This document shows, in pieces, positions 16,861 to 25,144 of a DNA stretch of 64,000 bases. Below the pieces are notes generated by a model. That model had not been told where the DNA came from, made no database searches, and was given only the letters and a program-made list of their open reading frames with translations. Location: positions 62,001 to 126,000 of the forward strand of contig JAXGXJ010000009.1 in NCBI GenBank assembly GCA_040772905.1, written 5' to 3'. The stretch is from JAXGXJ01 sp040772905 (GTDB lineage: Bacteria > Actinomycetota > Thermoleophilia > RBG-16-64-13). The translations under genes and the position numbers were made by a program. Within the stretch, counting starts at the first letter, position 1, and the number at the start of each line of letters is the position of its first letter.

Positions 16861-17367
16861 ATGTCACTACGCAGTAGACAGTCAGCGGTCGCCCTCATCC
16901 TCCTGTTTCTCGTCACCACCTTGGCCTGGGGTTGTGGCGGCGACAGCGACCAGACCACCACGACCCGCTCCGTCCGCACTACCACCACAGCCGCTTCTTC
17001 TGGGCAGAGCGGTACCGAGGCGCTCATCGGCACCCAACTGAAGACCACTGAGGACACTCCAGAGGAGTACGTGGAGGCGGTCAGGGCCTCACAGCCTATC
17101 GCCATACTGTTCTACGTGGCCGCCGGTGTGGATGATCAGCGGGTCTTGGAGAACATCGACTCACTGCAGAGCGAGTTCCCGGGCTACGCCTTCCTGCTTT
17201 ACGATGTCGCCGATCCTGAAGCGTATGGCGACCTCTCCACGTTGCTGAAAGTGGACTACCCGCCGGCCATCATCCTGGTCGACGGTACCGGCACCATCGA
17301 CTCGGTGTGGAACGGCTACGTCGACGTGGGCACGCTCAATCAGAGCCTGGTCAACCTGGGTGTGTGA
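16861..17367 (+). CDS. Thioredoxin-fold lipoprotein lacking the CxxC motif
   Basis: A 168-residue protein with a basic start, a hydrophobic signal helix (residues 9-22) and a lipobox-like Leu-Ala-Trp-Gly-Cys ending at Cys25, so it is probably a lipid-anchored exported protein. A Thr/Ser-rich linker (about 30-55) leads to a thioredoxin-like fold. There I-L-F-Y-V-A-A-G-V-D-D stands where thioredoxins carry W-C-x-x-C, and Y-P-P-A-I-I matches the cis-proline loop. Both catalytic cysteines are missing, so it cannot be an ordinary disulfide reductase. The ATG has GGAAGGCGGGGAG upstream. Its TGA overlaps the mnmA GTG. Confidence 0.7.
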   Translation: MSLRSRQSAVALILLFLVTTLAWGCGGDSDQTTTTRSVRTTTTAASSGQSGTEALIGTQLKTTEDTPEEYVEAVRASQPIAILFYVAAGVDDQRVLENIDSLQSEFPGYAFLLYDVADPEAYGDLSTLLKVDYPPAIILVDGTGTIDSVWNGYVDVGTLNQSLVNLGV

Positions 17368-18902
17368 CCGTATCCGCTGAACCTCGCCCTCCAGGGGGCT
17401 TCACAGAAGTCGGACATGCCGGCAGCGTCGAATGCGGCGCTATGGTCCGCATCGAGATTACAGTGCACCACGGGGTCGTCGCCGCGGCCCGATGTGAAGT
17501 CGACGGCTGCCTGGCCACTCTCGCCTGCGCCGAAGAGCTCGTGGCGCGCATCGTGGGGCTCACCGTGCTGGATGCCGCTGCTGTGAGCGAGGCCGATCTC
17601 GTGACGGCGTTGCCAGGCGCTGCAGCCAGGCCTGATTCTGCGGCCTTGGCCCTCGATGCGCTGCACGATGCGCTCACCCACATCATCTCTGATGGTGCAG
17701 TCCTGGGTCCTACTGCTGACGGCCCACCGCGTGCCGAGGGGGTATTGGTGGGTATGAGCGGAGGGGTCGACAGCGGCGTGGCTGCGCTGTTGCTGCAGCG
17801 GCAGGGATACCGGGCGGTGGGGGCCACCCTGGAGTTGTGGCGGGAGCCTGGCGAGGCCGGAGCGCGGAGTTGCTGCTCGCCGGAGACCGTACGTCGCGCT
17901 CGTCGTGTGGCCCATCAGATGGGCATCCCGCATCTCACGGTGGATGCGAGACAGGCTTTCTGCCAGAACGTCGTCCAGTACTTCGTGCAGAGCTATGCCG
18001 ATGGTCTCACCCCCAACCCGTGCGTGAAGTGCAACGCGAGGCTGCGGTTCGCCGCTTTGCGCGAGGTGGGGCAGAGAGCCGGCCTGACTTGGGTGGCGAC
18101 CGGCCACTATGCCCGCATGACAGGGCAGCCGCCACGCCTGGCTCGAGGCGTGGACCGACACAAGGACCAGTCGTACGTGCTGGCCGAGGTGGAGCCGCGC
18201 GTGTTGGAGCGGGTGCTCTTTCCTCTGGGGGAGATGGAGAAGTCTCAGGTGAGGGCTCTGGCCGCCGGGGCGGGCTTGGAGGGACACCATACGCCCGAGA
18301 GCCAGGAGATCTGTTTCGTGCCCGATGACGACCATCGCCGCTTCTTGAGGACGCGCCTCGGAGAGCGCCCGGGTGCCATCGTCGATACGAGCGGCAGACG
18401 GCTGGGAAGTCATCGCGGTACCTACAACTATACGGTGGGACAGCGCCGCGGCCTCGGTATCGCCTCGGCGGCGCCACTGTACGTCCTCGGGGTCGAACCT
18501 CACCGAGGGGAAGTGGTGGTGGGTCCGGGAAGCGCCCTGGACGTGGATCGAGTGGTGGTGGAAAGCCTCACCTGGCACCGGTCTCTGACCGCGGCCGCTG
18601 AGGATGCAAAGGGGGAAGCGGGGGGTGCGGAGAGGCAGGTCACGGGTCTAGAGGCGCAACTCCGTTCGAGCGGACGCACCTTTCCGGTGGCCGACGTGGG
18701 ATCCGTGCGGCAGATGGGGCCGGATCCGTCCCAGGAGCGCCTGGTGCTCCACCTGGGCGTGCCGGCGCGAGGCGTCGCCGCGGGGCAGACGGCTGTGCTC
18801 TACTATGGAGACCTGGTGTGTGTCGCCGGCACCATCGTCGAGGTCGGTGTGGGCCCGCCAGGTTCGGCCGGCCCGGGGAAGGATGAAGACCCTGTGCTAT
18901 AG
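17364..18902 (+). CDS. mnmA: NifU/IscU-like domain fused to tRNA 2-thiouridylase MnmA
   Basis: The C-terminal 385 residues are MnmA, which thiolates U34 of tRNA-Lys/Glu/Gln. Visible are the PP-loop S-G-G-V-D-S at 132-137, catalytic Cys220 in N-P-C-V-K-C-N, Cys317 in E-S-Q-E-I-C-F-V, and T-V-G-Q-R-x-G-L. Residues about 10-108 resemble an IscU/NifU-N scaffold: E-C-G with Cys24, D-G-C-L-A-T-L-A-C with Cys49 and Cys55, and a final L-A-L-D-A-L helix. The third scaffold cysteine appears replaced by Ser92. MnmA in several bacteria needs an iron-sulfur cluster, so an attached scaffold is sensible. The GTG at 17364 overlaps the preceding stop (GTGA). The C-terminal beta-barrel is enlarged by a Glu/Ala/Gly-rich insert. 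Confidence 0.9.
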   Translation: MTVSAEPRPPGGFTEVGHAGSVECGAMVRIEITVHHGVVAAARCEVDGCLATLACAEELVARIVGLTVLDAAAVSEADLVTALPGAAARPDSAALALDALHDALTHIISDGAVLGPTADGPPRAEGVLVGMSGGVDSGVAALLLQRQGYRAVGATLELWREPGEAGARSCCSPETVRRARRVAHQMGIPHLTVDARQAFCQNVVQYFVQSYADGLTPNPCVKCNARLRFAALREVGQRAGLTWVATGHYARMTGQPPRLARGVDRHKDQSYVLAEVEPRVLERVLFPLGEMEKSQVRALAAGAGLEGHHTPESQEICFVPDDDHRRFLRTRLGERPGAIVDTSGRRLGSHRGTYNYTVGQRRGLGIASAAPLYVLGVEPHRGEVVVGPGSALDVDRVVVESLTWHRSLTAAAEDAKGEAGGAERQVTGLEAQLRSSGRTFPVADVGSVRQMGPDPSQERLVLHLGVPARGVAAGQTAVLYYGDLVCVAGTIVEVGVGPPGSAGPGKDEDPVL

Positions 18903-18993
18903 TTCCGGGGTTTAAGGGAACTCGTGTCATCAGCCGACGGGCCGTCGTCGAGAGGTCCAGGCCAGGACTCGTAAGGTCAGAAAGGGGCTGGAT

Positions 18994-19353
18994 ATGGAGT
19001 GGGATTCCGGCGCGTTCATGAAGATCTGCATCGGCGTCTTCTTCCTCCTGTTCGGTGGGGGCGTGGCATACTCGCTCGTGCGCCTGTCTTCTATGCTGCA
19101 CCGGGTCACCGGCATCCTCACCGACGTCAACAAGGAGATCACCCCGCTGCTGACCCGCGTCCAGGGCACGCTCGACGGCGTGAACTCCGAACTGGGCAAG
19201 GTCGATCAGATCACGGGCTCAGTGGCCGGCATGGTGAAGACCGCGGAGAATGCCACCGCGGCTGTGGAGAAGACGGTATCCAAGCCGATCAAGAAGGTAG
19301 CCGGCTTGGCTGCCGGGGTCAGTCGAGGTGTCTCGTCGTTTCTGTCTCGTTAG
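18994..19353 (+). CDS. DUF948 small membrane protein (general-stress type)
   Basis: A 119-residue protein with one membrane helix (about residues 10-28), then a long amphipathic, probably coiled-coil region rich in Val, Thr and Leu, ending in a Lys/Gly/Ser segment. This matches DUF948-type proteins, some of which are SigB-dependent stress proteins in Bacillus. The ATG has AGAAAGGGG upstream. The 91-base gap before it holds a CGACGG-G-CCGTCG dyad at 18935-18947 but no clear promoter. It begins the cluster leading to the sigma factor. Confidence 0.75.
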   Translation: MEWDSGAFMKICIGVFFLLFGGGVAYSLVRLSSMLHRVTGILTDVNKEITPLLTRVQGTLDGVNSELGKVDQITGSVAGMVKTAENATAAVEKTVSKPIKKVAGLAAGVSRGVSSFLSR

Positions 19354-19365
19354 GAGGAGGGTCTC

Positions 19366-19620
19366 ATGGGTATGATCCGTTCGTCAGTGTTGCTGTTGGC
19401 CGGTGCCGCCGCTGGAGGTGCTCTGCTGATCGCGCATCGGGTGTCCCAGGAGACGGGGAAGGGCCTCACTGAGTCCTTCGCTGACGTCCCCGCCGAAGCC
19501 CAGCGGCTGTTCGGCGACGTGCGTGGCCGGCTGGACGAAGCCGTCGCGCGCGGTCGCGAAGCCTACCACGAGAAGCAGTCCGACATGGAGGAGCATCTGG
19601 ACGACGCTCCTCGGTTCTAG
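19366..19620 (+). CDS. Small YtxH-like membrane protein
   Basis: An 84-residue protein with an N-terminal hydrophobic segment rich in Ala/Gly/Leu (residues 5-24), followed by a charged helical tail with A-E-A-Q-R-L-F-G-D-V-R-G-R-L-D-E-A-V. The layout resembles YtxH-type stress proteins, though the similarity is by shape more than by diagnostic residues. The ATG follows GGAGGAGGG at an ideal distance, 12 bases after the DUF948 stop. It probably belongs to the same operon. Confidence 0.65.
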   Translation: MGMIRSSVLLLAGAAAGGALLIAHRVSQETGKGLTESFADVPAEAQRLFGDVRGRLDEAVARGREAYHEKQSDMEEHLDDAPRF

Positions 19621-19642
19621 GAGCGCGATCGCCGGTCTGCCC

Positions 19643-20053
19643 GTGAAAGAGCCCTCGCCGGAAAGCGTAGTCCTCCGCGCGCCGAAGAGCCGCGGTTCCA
19701 TCCCTTTGCTGAGGTTGGTCATAGGGGGCGTGGCCGCTCGCAGGAAGGTCGGGGTCGATCAGCTGGACGACCTGCAGTTGGCCGTGGAGACCCTGGTGGT
19801 TGAAGAGCGCTCGTACGAGGGCGAGCTCGTCCTCACTGTGACCGCGGGCGCAGTCGGTCTGGCGGTCACCCTTGCCGGACTGTGCAGCCCGGAGGTCAAG
19901 GCCCTTCTGCAGGATCACGGGGCACGGCCTCCTCAGCCTGCACCCCTCATCATCGACGTGCGCATGCTGCTGGGGTCCTTGGTGGACGCGTACCGGGTCA
20001 TCGAAGAGGAGGGCGAGCGCTTCGCCGTCGAGTTGGAGAAGTGGACGTCGTAG
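19643..20053 (+). CDS. Degenerate RsbW-like anti-sigma factor candidate
   Basis: A 136-residue protein directly upstream of a SigB/SigF-type sigma gene. L-R-L-V-x-G-G-V-A-A-R-x-x-V-G-V-D-Q-L-D-D-L-Q-L-A-V-E matches the first helices of actinobacterial RsbW-like HATPase proteins. The N-box Asn and the Gly-rich ATP-lid motifs that make RsbW a kinase are not visible, so ATP binding and kinase activity are doubtful. The GTG at 19643 is the first suitable start after the preceding gene; the nearest ribosome-binding-like sequence is weak and distant, so the start is uncertain. The assignment depends on position and partial fold similarity. Confidence 0.6.
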   Translation: MKEPSPESVVLRAPKSRGSIPLLRLVIGGVAARRKVGVDQLDDLQLAVETLVVEERSYEGELVLTVTAGAVGLAVTLAGLCSPEVKALLQDHGARPPQPAPLIIDVRMLLGSLVDAYRVIEEEGERFAVELEKWTS

Positions 20054-20094
20054 GTGGACATCGCGGCACAGGTACGAGAAGAGGTCGGTTACTG

Positions 20095-20901
20095 ATGGTG
20101 TCCGCGCACTACGGCCGGCCCTTGGCCGACATGGACGAGCGCGAACTGCTGCTGCGTCTGCGTGAGCACAACGACGAGGTGGCCCGCGAGGAGCTCATCA
20201 AGCGGTATCTGCCTCTGGTGCGCAGTCTCGCCCGCCGGTTCGCATCCAGGGGACAGTCGGTGGAGGATCTCATCCAGGTGGGGTCTATCGGTCTCATTAA
20301 GGCCGTCGATCGCTTCGATCTCGAGCGGGGGGTGGAACTGTCAACCTATGCGACGCCTACCATCCTGGGAGAGATCAAGCGCTACTTCCGCGACAAGGGC
20401 TGGGCAGTGAAGGTGCCTCGCGCCCTGCAGGACCTGAACGTGCGTCTGAACAAGGTCATAGAGCAACTCACTCTGGAACTCCAGCGCTCACCCACCATCG
20501 CCGAGTTGGCCGAGGCGGCGGAGGTCACGGAGGAAGAAGTGGTGGAGGCTCTGGAGAGCGGGCGAGCCTACAGTTCGGTCTCCATCTACTCGGCGGGCGT
20601 GAACGACGATGAAGAAGCGCCTGAACTCCTGGACAGTTTGGGGGTGGAGGAGGAGGCCTATGAGGTCTTCGAGCAGCGCCGGGTTCTGGCTCCTGCCATG
20701 GAGCGCCTCGACCCGCGCGAGCGCCTCATCCTTCACCTGCGGTTCTTCGAGGGCATGACCCAGACACAGGTGGCTGCACGCATCGGCATATCGCAGATGC
20801 ACGTGTCTCGACTCATACGTAAGTCAATCGATAATCTCCGGCTGTTCATGCTGGAGGAGGAGACCTTGGCCAAGACCGGCCGGGGAGGAGACGAGGTCTG
20901 A
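20095..20901 (+). CDS. Alternative sigma factor, SigB/SigF family
   Basis: A 268-residue group 3 sigma-70 factor that directs RNA polymerase to stress or development promoters. Region 2 contains Y-L-P-L-V-R-S-L-A-R-R-F and D-L-I-Q-V-G-S-I-G-L-I-K-A-V-D-R-F-D, then S-T-Y-A-T-P-T-I-L-G-E-I-K-R-Y-F-R-D-K-G-W. Region 3 follows. Region 4 has L-D-P-R-E-R-L-I-L-H-L-R-F-F and the helix-turn-helix T-Q-x-Q-V-A-A-R-I-G-I-S-Q-M-H-V-S-R. The ATG at 20095 has AGAAGAGG upstream. It ends 3 bases before alaS. Confidence 0.93.
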   Translation: MVSAHYGRPLADMDERELLLRLREHNDEVAREELIKRYLPLVRSLARRFASRGQSVEDLIQVGSIGLIKAVDRFDLERGVELSTYATPTILGEIKRYFRDKGWAVKVPRALQDLNVRLNKVIEQLTLELQRSPTIAELAEAAEVTEEEVVEALESGRAYSSVSIYSAGVNDDEEAPELLDSLGVEEEAYEVFEQRRVLAPAMERLDPRERLILHLRFFEGMTQTQVAARIGISQMHVSRLIRKSIDNLRLFMLEEETLAKTGRGGDEV

Positions 20902-20904
20902 TCC

Positions 20905-23523
20905 GTGAAAACCGCTGAGCTGCGCAAGATGTATCTCGACTATTTCGTGGAGCGAGGGCACCTGCTCGTGCCGAGTTCTTCACTCGTGCCCTATAAGGAT
21001 CCCTCGGTGCTGTTGACCACTGCGGGCATGCAGCAGTTCAAGCCATATTTCATGGGGCTTGCCGAACCTCCGGCGAAACGTCTCACCAGTGTGCAGAAAT
21101 GCTTCCGTACGTCGGACATCGACCACGTGGGTCTCACGGCCCGCCACTGCACGTTCTTCGAGATGCTGGGCAACTTCTCCATCGGTGACTACTTCAAAGA
21201 AGGGGCCATCAAGTTCGCCTGGGAGTTCTCACACGACTACCTCAAGCTCGATCCGGCGCGCATCTGGATCTCGTACTTCGAGGGTGACGACACTATCCCG
21301 GCCGATGACGAGGCCGTCGCCTACTGGGAGAGTGTGGGTATCCCGCAGGAGCGGATGGTGGGCCTTCCCCGAAAAGACAACTTCTGGGGCCCTGTCGGTC
21401 CCACGGGTCCCTGCGGCCCGTGCTCGGAGTTGTACTACGACCGGGGTGCCGAGCGGGGCTGCGGTGATCCCGACTGCAAGCCGGGGTGCGAGTGCGACCG
21501 CTACGTGGAGTATTGGAACCTGGTCTTCACCGGCTACAACATGGACGAGAACCAGCAACTCTCGGCTCTGCCCGCGCAGAACATCGACACGGGCATGGGG
21601 CTGGAGCGGGTGGCCGCAGTCATGCAGGATGTGGACTCGGTGTTCTTCACCGACACGCTGCGACCTCTGCTCGAGCTGGGAGAGGAGATCGCGGGACGCA
21701 AGTTCGGCCGCGACCACAAGGTGGACGTCGCCCTGCGCGTGCTGGCCGACCACTCTCGGGCCATGTCGTTCTTGGTGGCCGACGGGGTCATGCCCAGCAA
21801 CGAGGGCCGCGGGTACGTGTTGCGACGCATCATCAGGCGGGCGGCGCGGTTCAGCCGCTCGGCAGGGATGGAGCCGCCGTTCCTGCGACGCTTTGCTGAG
21901 CGCACCATAGATATGATGGGCGGGGTCTACAGAGAACTGCACGAGCGCCGTGACACGATCCTGCGCGTGGTGCACTCCGAAGAGGAGCGCTTCAACCGTA
22001 CTCTGGACCAAGGTCTCATCCTGGTGGAAGAGGAGATGGCACGGGCTCGCGAAGCCGGCAGCAGCGTCTTTCCCGGCGTCGTCGCCTTCCAGCTCCACGA
22101 TACGTACGGCTTCCCGGTGGAAGTCACGCGCGAATTGGTGGAAGAAGGTGGGCTGACGTTGGATCTGGGTGCGTTCGAGCAAGCCATGGAGGAGCAGCGT
22201 GCCCGCGCCCGTCAGGCTCAGAAGGGCGGTGACTCCTACCAGGACGCCGTCACCCGTTTTGCGCGGGCCACCAACCACGCGACCGAGTTCAAGGGCTATG
22301 AGCGCGAGGATCTCTACACGGTGCTGGAGAACGTGGACACACTGCAGGACGGTCGCCTGCTCCTAGCGCTGAGAGAGAGCCCCTTCTACGCCGAGATGGG
22401 CGGCCAGATCGCCGACACCGGTCTGGTGGAATCCGACACGGGCAAAGCCGAGGTACTCGATGTGCAGCAGCACGGTGAGGTGCAGGTGGTCACCGCGCGC
22501 CTGCTGGAGGGTTCGCTCACGGCCGGCAGCCGGGTGAAAGCATCACTTTCGTCCAGCTACCGACACGACATCGCAGCGCACCACACGGCGACACATCTGC
22601 TGCATTACGCCCTGCGGGCCAAGCTGGGCAAAGATGCCACACAGGCCGGCTCTTCAGTGCGGGCCGACAAACTGCGCTTTGACTTCGCCTATCACGAGCC
22701 GGTGGGGCCGGCCCGCCTGGCCGAGATAGAGGAGTTGGTCAACCGGCGCATCGTGGAGAACCACCCCGTACGTATGTTCACCACCAGTCTGGAGCACGCC
22801 CGCGACTTGGGGGCCGTCGCTCTTTTTGGTGAGAAGTACGGTGATTTCGTCCGGGTGGTGGAGGTCGACGATTTCAGCCGTGAGCTCTGCGGTGGCACGC
22901 ATGTGGGCATGACCAGCGAGTTGGGCATCTTCAAGATCCTCTCCGAAGGCAGCGTGGGGGCGAACGTACGCCGGATCGAGGCCTGCTGCGGTCGCGCAGC
23001 GGTGGCCTATTACCGGGAGCGCGATCGACTGCTTGCCGAAGGCGTGGGGGTGCTGGGCAGCACAGATGACCAGTTCCTTCCCGCCCTGGAGCGGATGAAA
23101 GAACGAGTGGGGCAGCTGGAATGTGAGATCAAAGGGTTCGTCAACGAGCAGGCGCGGGACATGGTGGCATCTCTGGCGGCCAACGCCGTGCAGCACGACG
23201 GGGTGAGTCTGGTGGCCGAGGTCACTCCCGCCCGCGACATGGACCATCTGCTCTCCCTGGTCGACCAGGTGAGGGAGCGCACTCAACCGGCGGTAGTGGT
23301 GCTGGGGTCCGAGGTGCAGGGCAAGGCCGCTCTGGTGGTGAGCGTGAGCAAAGAGATCTCACAGGTGAACGCCGGAGAGGTCGTGAAGACGGCCGCTCGA
23401 GAGTTCGGCGGCGGCGGGGGCGGCACCCCCTTCCTGGGGCGGGGCGGCGGCGGCGATCCTGCCCGCCTGGCCGAAGCCGTGGGAGCCGCGCGCGAGGCCG
23501 TTCTGGAGCGTCTGGGCTCGTAG
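20905..23523 (+). CDS. alaS: Alanyl-tRNA synthetase
   Basis: An 872-residue class II synthetase. It starts with the family pattern R-x-x-Y-L-D-Y-F-x-x-x-G-H and L-L-T-T-A-G-M-Q-Q-F-K-P. The editing domain carries the zinc-binding H-H-T-A-T-H-L-L-H and C-G-G-T-H-V sites. The C-terminal C-Ala region ends in a Gly-rich segment (E-F-G-G-G-G-G-G). An insertion near residues 180-200 contains a Cys-rich cluster (C-G-D-P-D-C-K-P-G-C-E-C), common in Gram-positive AlaRS. The GTG at 20905 sits 3 bases after the sigma gene. Its last base is also the first base of ruvX. Confidence 0.96.
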   Translation: MKTAELRKMYLDYFVERGHLLVPSSSLVPYKDPSVLLTTAGMQQFKPYFMGLAEPPAKRLTSVQKCFRTSDIDHVGLTARHCTFFEMLGNFSIGDYFKEGAIKFAWEFSHDYLKLDPARIWISYFEGDDTIPADDEAVAYWESVGIPQERMVGLPRKDNFWGPVGPTGPCGPCSELYYDRGAERGCGDPDCKPGCECDRYVEYWNLVFTGYNMDENQQLSALPAQNIDTGMGLERVAAVMQDVDSVFFTDTLRPLLELGEEIAGRKFGRDHKVDVALRVLADHSRAMSFLVADGVMPSNEGRGYVLRRIIRRAARFSRSAGMEPPFLRRFAERTIDMMGGVYRELHERRDTILRVVHSEEERFNRTLDQGLILVEEEMARAREAGSSVFPGVVAFQLHDTYGFPVEVTRELVEEGGLTLDLGAFEQAMEEQRARARQAQKGGDSYQDAVTRFARATNHATEFKGYEREDLYTVLENVDTLQDGRLLLALRESPFYAEMGGQIADTGLVESDTGKAEVLDVQQHGEVQVVTARLLEGSLTAGSRVKASLSSSYRHDIAAHHTATHLLHYALRAKLGKDATQAGSSVRADKLRFDFAYHEPVGPARLAEIEELVNRRIVENHPVRMFTTSLEHARDLGAVALFGEKYGDFVRVVEVDDFSRELCGGTHVGMTSELGIFKILSEGSVGANVRRIEACCGRAAVAYYRERDRLLAEGVGVLGSTDDQFLPALERMKERVGQLECEIKGFVNEQARDMVASLAANAVQHDGVSLVAEVTPARDMDHLLSLVDQVRERTQPAVVVLGSEVQGKAALVVSVSKEISQVNAGEVVKTAAREFGGGGGGTPFLGRGGGGDPARLAEAVGAAREAVLERLGS

Positions 23524-23927
23524 TGCGGTATATGGGACTCGATGTGGGCGGCAGACGCACCGGGGTCGCGCTTTCAGACCCGCTTGGCGTCACCTGCCGT
23601 CCGCTGCTGGTGATCGAGGAGAGCGATCAAGAGCGGCTGGTGGAGAGGGTCATGGCGCTGGCGAGGGAGTATGAGTCGGAGGAACTGGTGGTGGGCTTGC
23701 CTCGTCCTCTGTCCGGAGGGACGAACCGCCAGCTCGAGCATGTGCAGGGCTTCGTGCGGGTGCTGTCAGAGCGCTCGGGGCTTCCTGTGACCACCTGGGA
23801 TGAGCGTTTCACGTCCAAGCTCGCCGGACCGGCCGGAAAGACCACGGGCTCGCGCGACGCGGTCGCCGCGTGCTATATGTTGCAGAACTACCTGGATGCG
23901 CAGGCCAACGCGAGGGGTGAAGTGTGA
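23523..23927 (+). CDS. ruvX: Putative Holliday junction resolvase / pre-16S rRNA nuclease (YqgF)
   Basis: A 134-residue RNase H-fold nuclease of the YqgF/RuvX family, implicated in 16S rRNA 5' maturation and possibly in recombination. Seen are G-L-D-V-G-G-R-R-T-G-V-A-L-S-D at the N-terminus with the first metal-binding Asp, V-V-G-L-P in the middle, W-D-E-R-F-T-S and the C-terminal D-A-V-A-A-C-Y-M-L-Q-x-Y-L-D. The position between alaS and mltG is highly conserved in Gram-positive bacteria. The GTG start overlaps the alaS stop by one base. Confidence 0.92.
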   Translation: MRYMGLDVGGRRTGVALSDPLGVTCRPLLVIEESDQERLVERVMALAREYESEELVVGLPRPLSGGTNRQLEHVQGFVRVLSERSGLPVTTWDERFTSKLAGPAGKTTGSRDAVAACYMLQNYLDAQANARGEV

Positions 23928-25039
23928 GTCGCGACTATCGTGATGACTGGACCACCGGACCTCGTCCGACCGGGAGCCCCGGCGGCAGACGCTACCGACG
24001 GCTCCTTAACCGGGTGTTGATCGTGGGAGCGTTCATCATATGCATGGTGATCCTGGGGGCGGCGGTCCTCGGGGGCATGCGCTTGGTCGAAGCCCGCTCC
24101 GGCGACACGACGTCGACCACCTTGGCGACAGGCACTGTGACCGTGGATATCGAGTCGGGCATGGGTGCCACACAGGTAGGCAGGTTGTTGCAGGAGAAGG
24201 GTGTCATCGAGTCGTCCGCGGCGTTCGTGGACCTTGTCAAGGCACGAGGCAGTGAGGAGAAGCTCCGCCCAGGCATCTACACGCTCTCGCGGGGCGAGCA
24301 GCTGATCGCAGTGGTGGAGAAGTTGGAGACCGGAGCCGGGCTACCCAGTCAGAAGCTCACCATACCCGAGGGTCTGGCCATCTCGCAGACAGCCGCGCAG
24401 CTGAACAAAGGCGATGCCGTCGACGGCGACGAATATCAGCAGCTCGCCGGTGATCCGGATGCCTTCGACATCCCCAAGGTGGGCAACTCGACGCCGAGGG
24501 TGAGATCTCTGGAGGGACTGCTCTTCCCCAGCACGTACTATCTGCTCTCCGATGACGGAGCAGAGGCGCTCATCAAGGCGCAACTAGAGGCGTTCGCGGC
24601 GAAGACGGCCGACCTGCCCTGGGAGAACGTGTCCAAGCTGGGCGTCACCGCGTACCAGGTTGTCATCGTCGCCTCGCTCATCGAGAAAGAGGCCAACATC
24701 GCCGATGAGCGTGGCAAAGTGGCGGCGGTCATCTACAACCGCTTGAAAGAGGATATGACCCTGGGCATCGACGCCACCGTCCGCTACGCCGTAGACAAGT
24801 GGACCGGACCTCTCACCAAGTCCGATCTGGATGTAGATTCTCCTTACAACACGCGGATCAACAAGGGCCTGCCTCCGGCGCCCATCTGCAGCCCTGGGGT
24901 CGCGGCCCTTGAGGCTGCGCTCAAGCCGGCCGATGTCGACTACCTCTACTACGTGCTCAAAGACACCGACGGCAACCACTTCTTCACCGCCGACTACGAG
25001 GAGTTCCTCGAGGCCAAGGCGCAAGCGCCGGAGCAATGA
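23924..25039 (+). CDS. mltG: Endolytic murein transglycosylase MltG
   Basis: A membrane-anchored lytic enzyme that cleaves nascent peptidoglycan strands. It has a basic cytoplasmic head (residues 1-28), one membrane helix (about 29-52), a LysM-like region, and the YceG core with V-x-V-A-S-L-I-E-K-E-A containing the catalytic Glu. Further on are V-A-A-V-I-Y-N-R-L, Y-N-T-R-I-N-K-G-L-P-P-x-P-I-C-S-P-G and the H-F-F-T motif near the end. Length is 371. The GTG start overlaps the ruvX stop by four bases. It is followed by a small hairpin and aroE. Confidence 0.94.
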   Translation: MSRDYRDDWTTGPRPTGSPGGRRYRRLLNRVLIVGAFIICMVILGAAVLGGMRLVEARSGDTTSTTLATGTVTVDIESGMGATQVGRLLQEKGVIESSAAFVDLVKARGSEEKLRPGIYTLSRGEQLIAVVEKLETGAGLPSQKLTIPEGLAISQTAAQLNKGDAVDGDEYQQLAGDPDAFDIPKVGNSTPRVRSLEGLLFPSTYYLLSDDGAEALIKAQLEAFAAKTADLPWENVSKLGVTAYQVVIVASLIEKEANIADERGKVAAVIYNRLKEDMTLGIDATVRYAVDKWTGPLTKSDLDVDSPYNTRINKGLPPAPICSPGVAALEAALKPADVDYLYYVLKDTDGNHFFTADYEEFLEAKAQAPEQ

Positions 25040-25044
25040 TGACG

Positions 25045-25062
25045 GGCGCCGCGTGAGGCGCC
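25045..25062 (+). terminator. GC hairpin after mltG
   Basis: GGCGCC at 25045-25050 and again at 25057-25062, self-complementary and separated by GCGTGA, can form a 6-bp stem just after the mltG stop. No T-run follows. It is at best a weak terminator or a transcript 3' end between mltG and aroE. Confidence 0.3.
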
Positions 25063-25144
25063 AGTCCCATACTGAGGTCCTAGCGCCTGCGTGGTCGACT
25101 GCTGTAGTCTGCCTTTCGTAAGTCCTCGGCATCCGGAGGTCACC

